Shown piece after piece: positions 4,594 through 5,066 of a stretch of DNA of 5,066 nucleotides. A model generated the notes under the pieces. That model was not told the origin of the DNA. It ran no database searches and saw nothing but the letters and a program-made list of their open reading frames with translations. Both the position numbers and the translations under genes were made by a program. Numbering within the stretch: position 1 is the stretch's first letter; every line of letters starts with the position of its first letter. Source of the DNA: Novosphingobium sp. (GTDB lineage Bacteria > Pseudomonadota > Alphaproteobacteria > Sphingomonadales > Sphingomonadaceae). The DNA is taken from NCBI GenBank assembly GCA_027490345.1, contig JAIXYF010000165.1:1-5066 (forward strand), given 5' to 3'.

Positions 4594-5066
4594 GCGATGC
4601 CACCGCGGACTTGGGCGAAGATCTCGGCATCAACCTGTTCGACCCTGCGGTCCAGCAGTGCCCTTATGACGCCTATCGCACGCTGCGGGATCAGGCCCCG
4701 GCTTATCGCCAGCCGGGCACCAACATGTATGTGGTGACACGTTATGAAGACGTGCGGCGCGTGCTGCTCGATCCCGAGACGTTTCCCAGCAGTCCCAAAG
4801 CGGCTGGGCTTAAGATGATGTCCACCAATGCCGATCGGCAGCAGAAGGTCGTCGCGCGCTTCCAAGAGCGCGGCTGGCTGCCCGAGCCGACACTGAGCGG
4901 GCGGGACGATCCGAACCACAAGCAGATGCGCGCCATGTTCAACGAGGCGTTCAAGCCCAGCCGGATCAAGGAAATCGATCCGCTGGTGGAAACGCTGGCC
5001 TATGAACTGATCGACGAATTTATCGAAGACGGCCGCTGCGACTGGGTGCGGCAGTTCTGCGTGCCG
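4590..5066 (+). CDS. Cytochrome P450, N-terminal 159 residues, cut by the window end
   Basis: The frame starts at the ATG at 4590, overlapping the AhpD-like stop as ATGA, and stays open to the last base. It starts MSDATADLGEDLGINLFDPA and continues CPYDAYRTLRDQAPAYR (24-40), MYVVTRYEDVRRVLLDPETF (46-65) and LSGRDDPNHKQMRAMFNEAF (102-121). These are the A-helix, beta-1/B-helix and C-helix blocks of a class I bacterial P450. The heme-contact pattern D-x-P-x-H-x-x-x-R-like is present as DDPNHKQMR, with His110 and Arg114. The oxygen-binding, ExxR and heme-Cys motifs lie beyond the window, so completeness cannot be judged. It differs clearly from the divergent P450 in the C-helix, so the pair is not a recent duplication. 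The Shine-Dalgarno is weak (AGGA, 15 nt away), and coupling to the upstream gene probably drives translation. Confidence 0.9.
   Translation, partial: MSDATADLGEDLGINLFDPAVQQCPYDAYRTLRDQAPAYRQPGTNMYVVTRYEDVRRVLLDPETFPSSPKAAGLKMMSTNADRQQKVVARFQERGWLPEPTLSGRDDPNHKQMRAMFNEAFKPSRIKEIDPLVETLAYELIDEFIEDGRCDWVRQFCVP

Noticed and set aside
4257..4919. Minus-strand open frame (220 codons) opposite the AhpD-like gene and second P450
   Set aside because: It is antisense to two genes with clear family motifs and shows no domain of its own.

Overview
The window is GC-rich, densely packed DNA that looks like an alphaproteobacterial chromosome, most likely a sphingomonad (Novosphingobium, Sphingopyxis or Erythrobacter type). 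I base this on the seryl-tRNA synthetase sequence (start MHDIRLIREN), the codon usage, and a catabolic cluster containing cytochrome P450s. The genus is an inference and cannot be proven from here.

Layout. Positions 13-1534 (minus strand) hold a housekeeping block: serS (13-1305), preceded by a 59-residue two-helix membrane protein of the DUF2892/YgaP transmembrane family (1355-1534). Upstream of the small gene is a well-formed FNR/FixK-type promoter: a perfect TTGAT-N4-ATCAA box at 1598-1611 and a -10-like CATAAC at 1570-1575, with the class II (-41.5) spacing. Between the two genes a perfect 10-bp inverted repeat ends 2 nt before the serS ATG.

Positions 1618-3877 (minus strand) hold a three-gene operon transcribed towards serS: a complete cytochrome P450, an antibiotic-biosynthesis-monooxygenase (ABM) fold protein and a SnoaL/NTF2-like protein. 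Both junctions are 4-bp ATGA stop/start overlaps. No terminator is visible between this operon and the FNR-type promoter.

Positions 3878-4005 are a 128-bp divergent control region with a tandem imperfect 13-bp repeat. Positions 4006-5066 (plus strand) hold the divergent operon: a carboxymuconolactone decarboxylase/AhpD-like protein and, again by ATGA overlap, the first 159 residues of a second P450 cut by the window end.

Taken together, 1618-5066 reads as a bidirectional catabolic or tailoring locus: two P450s plus three small-fold accessory enzymes (ABM, SnoaL-like, AhpD-like), probably acting on a hydrophobic cyclic or terpenoid/aromatic substrate. The substrate cannot be read from the sequence. 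No ferredoxin, ferredoxin reductase or dedicated regulator is inside the window. No tRNA, rRNA, CRISPR array, insertion sequence or attachment site was seen, and no stretch over 300 bases lacks a gene.
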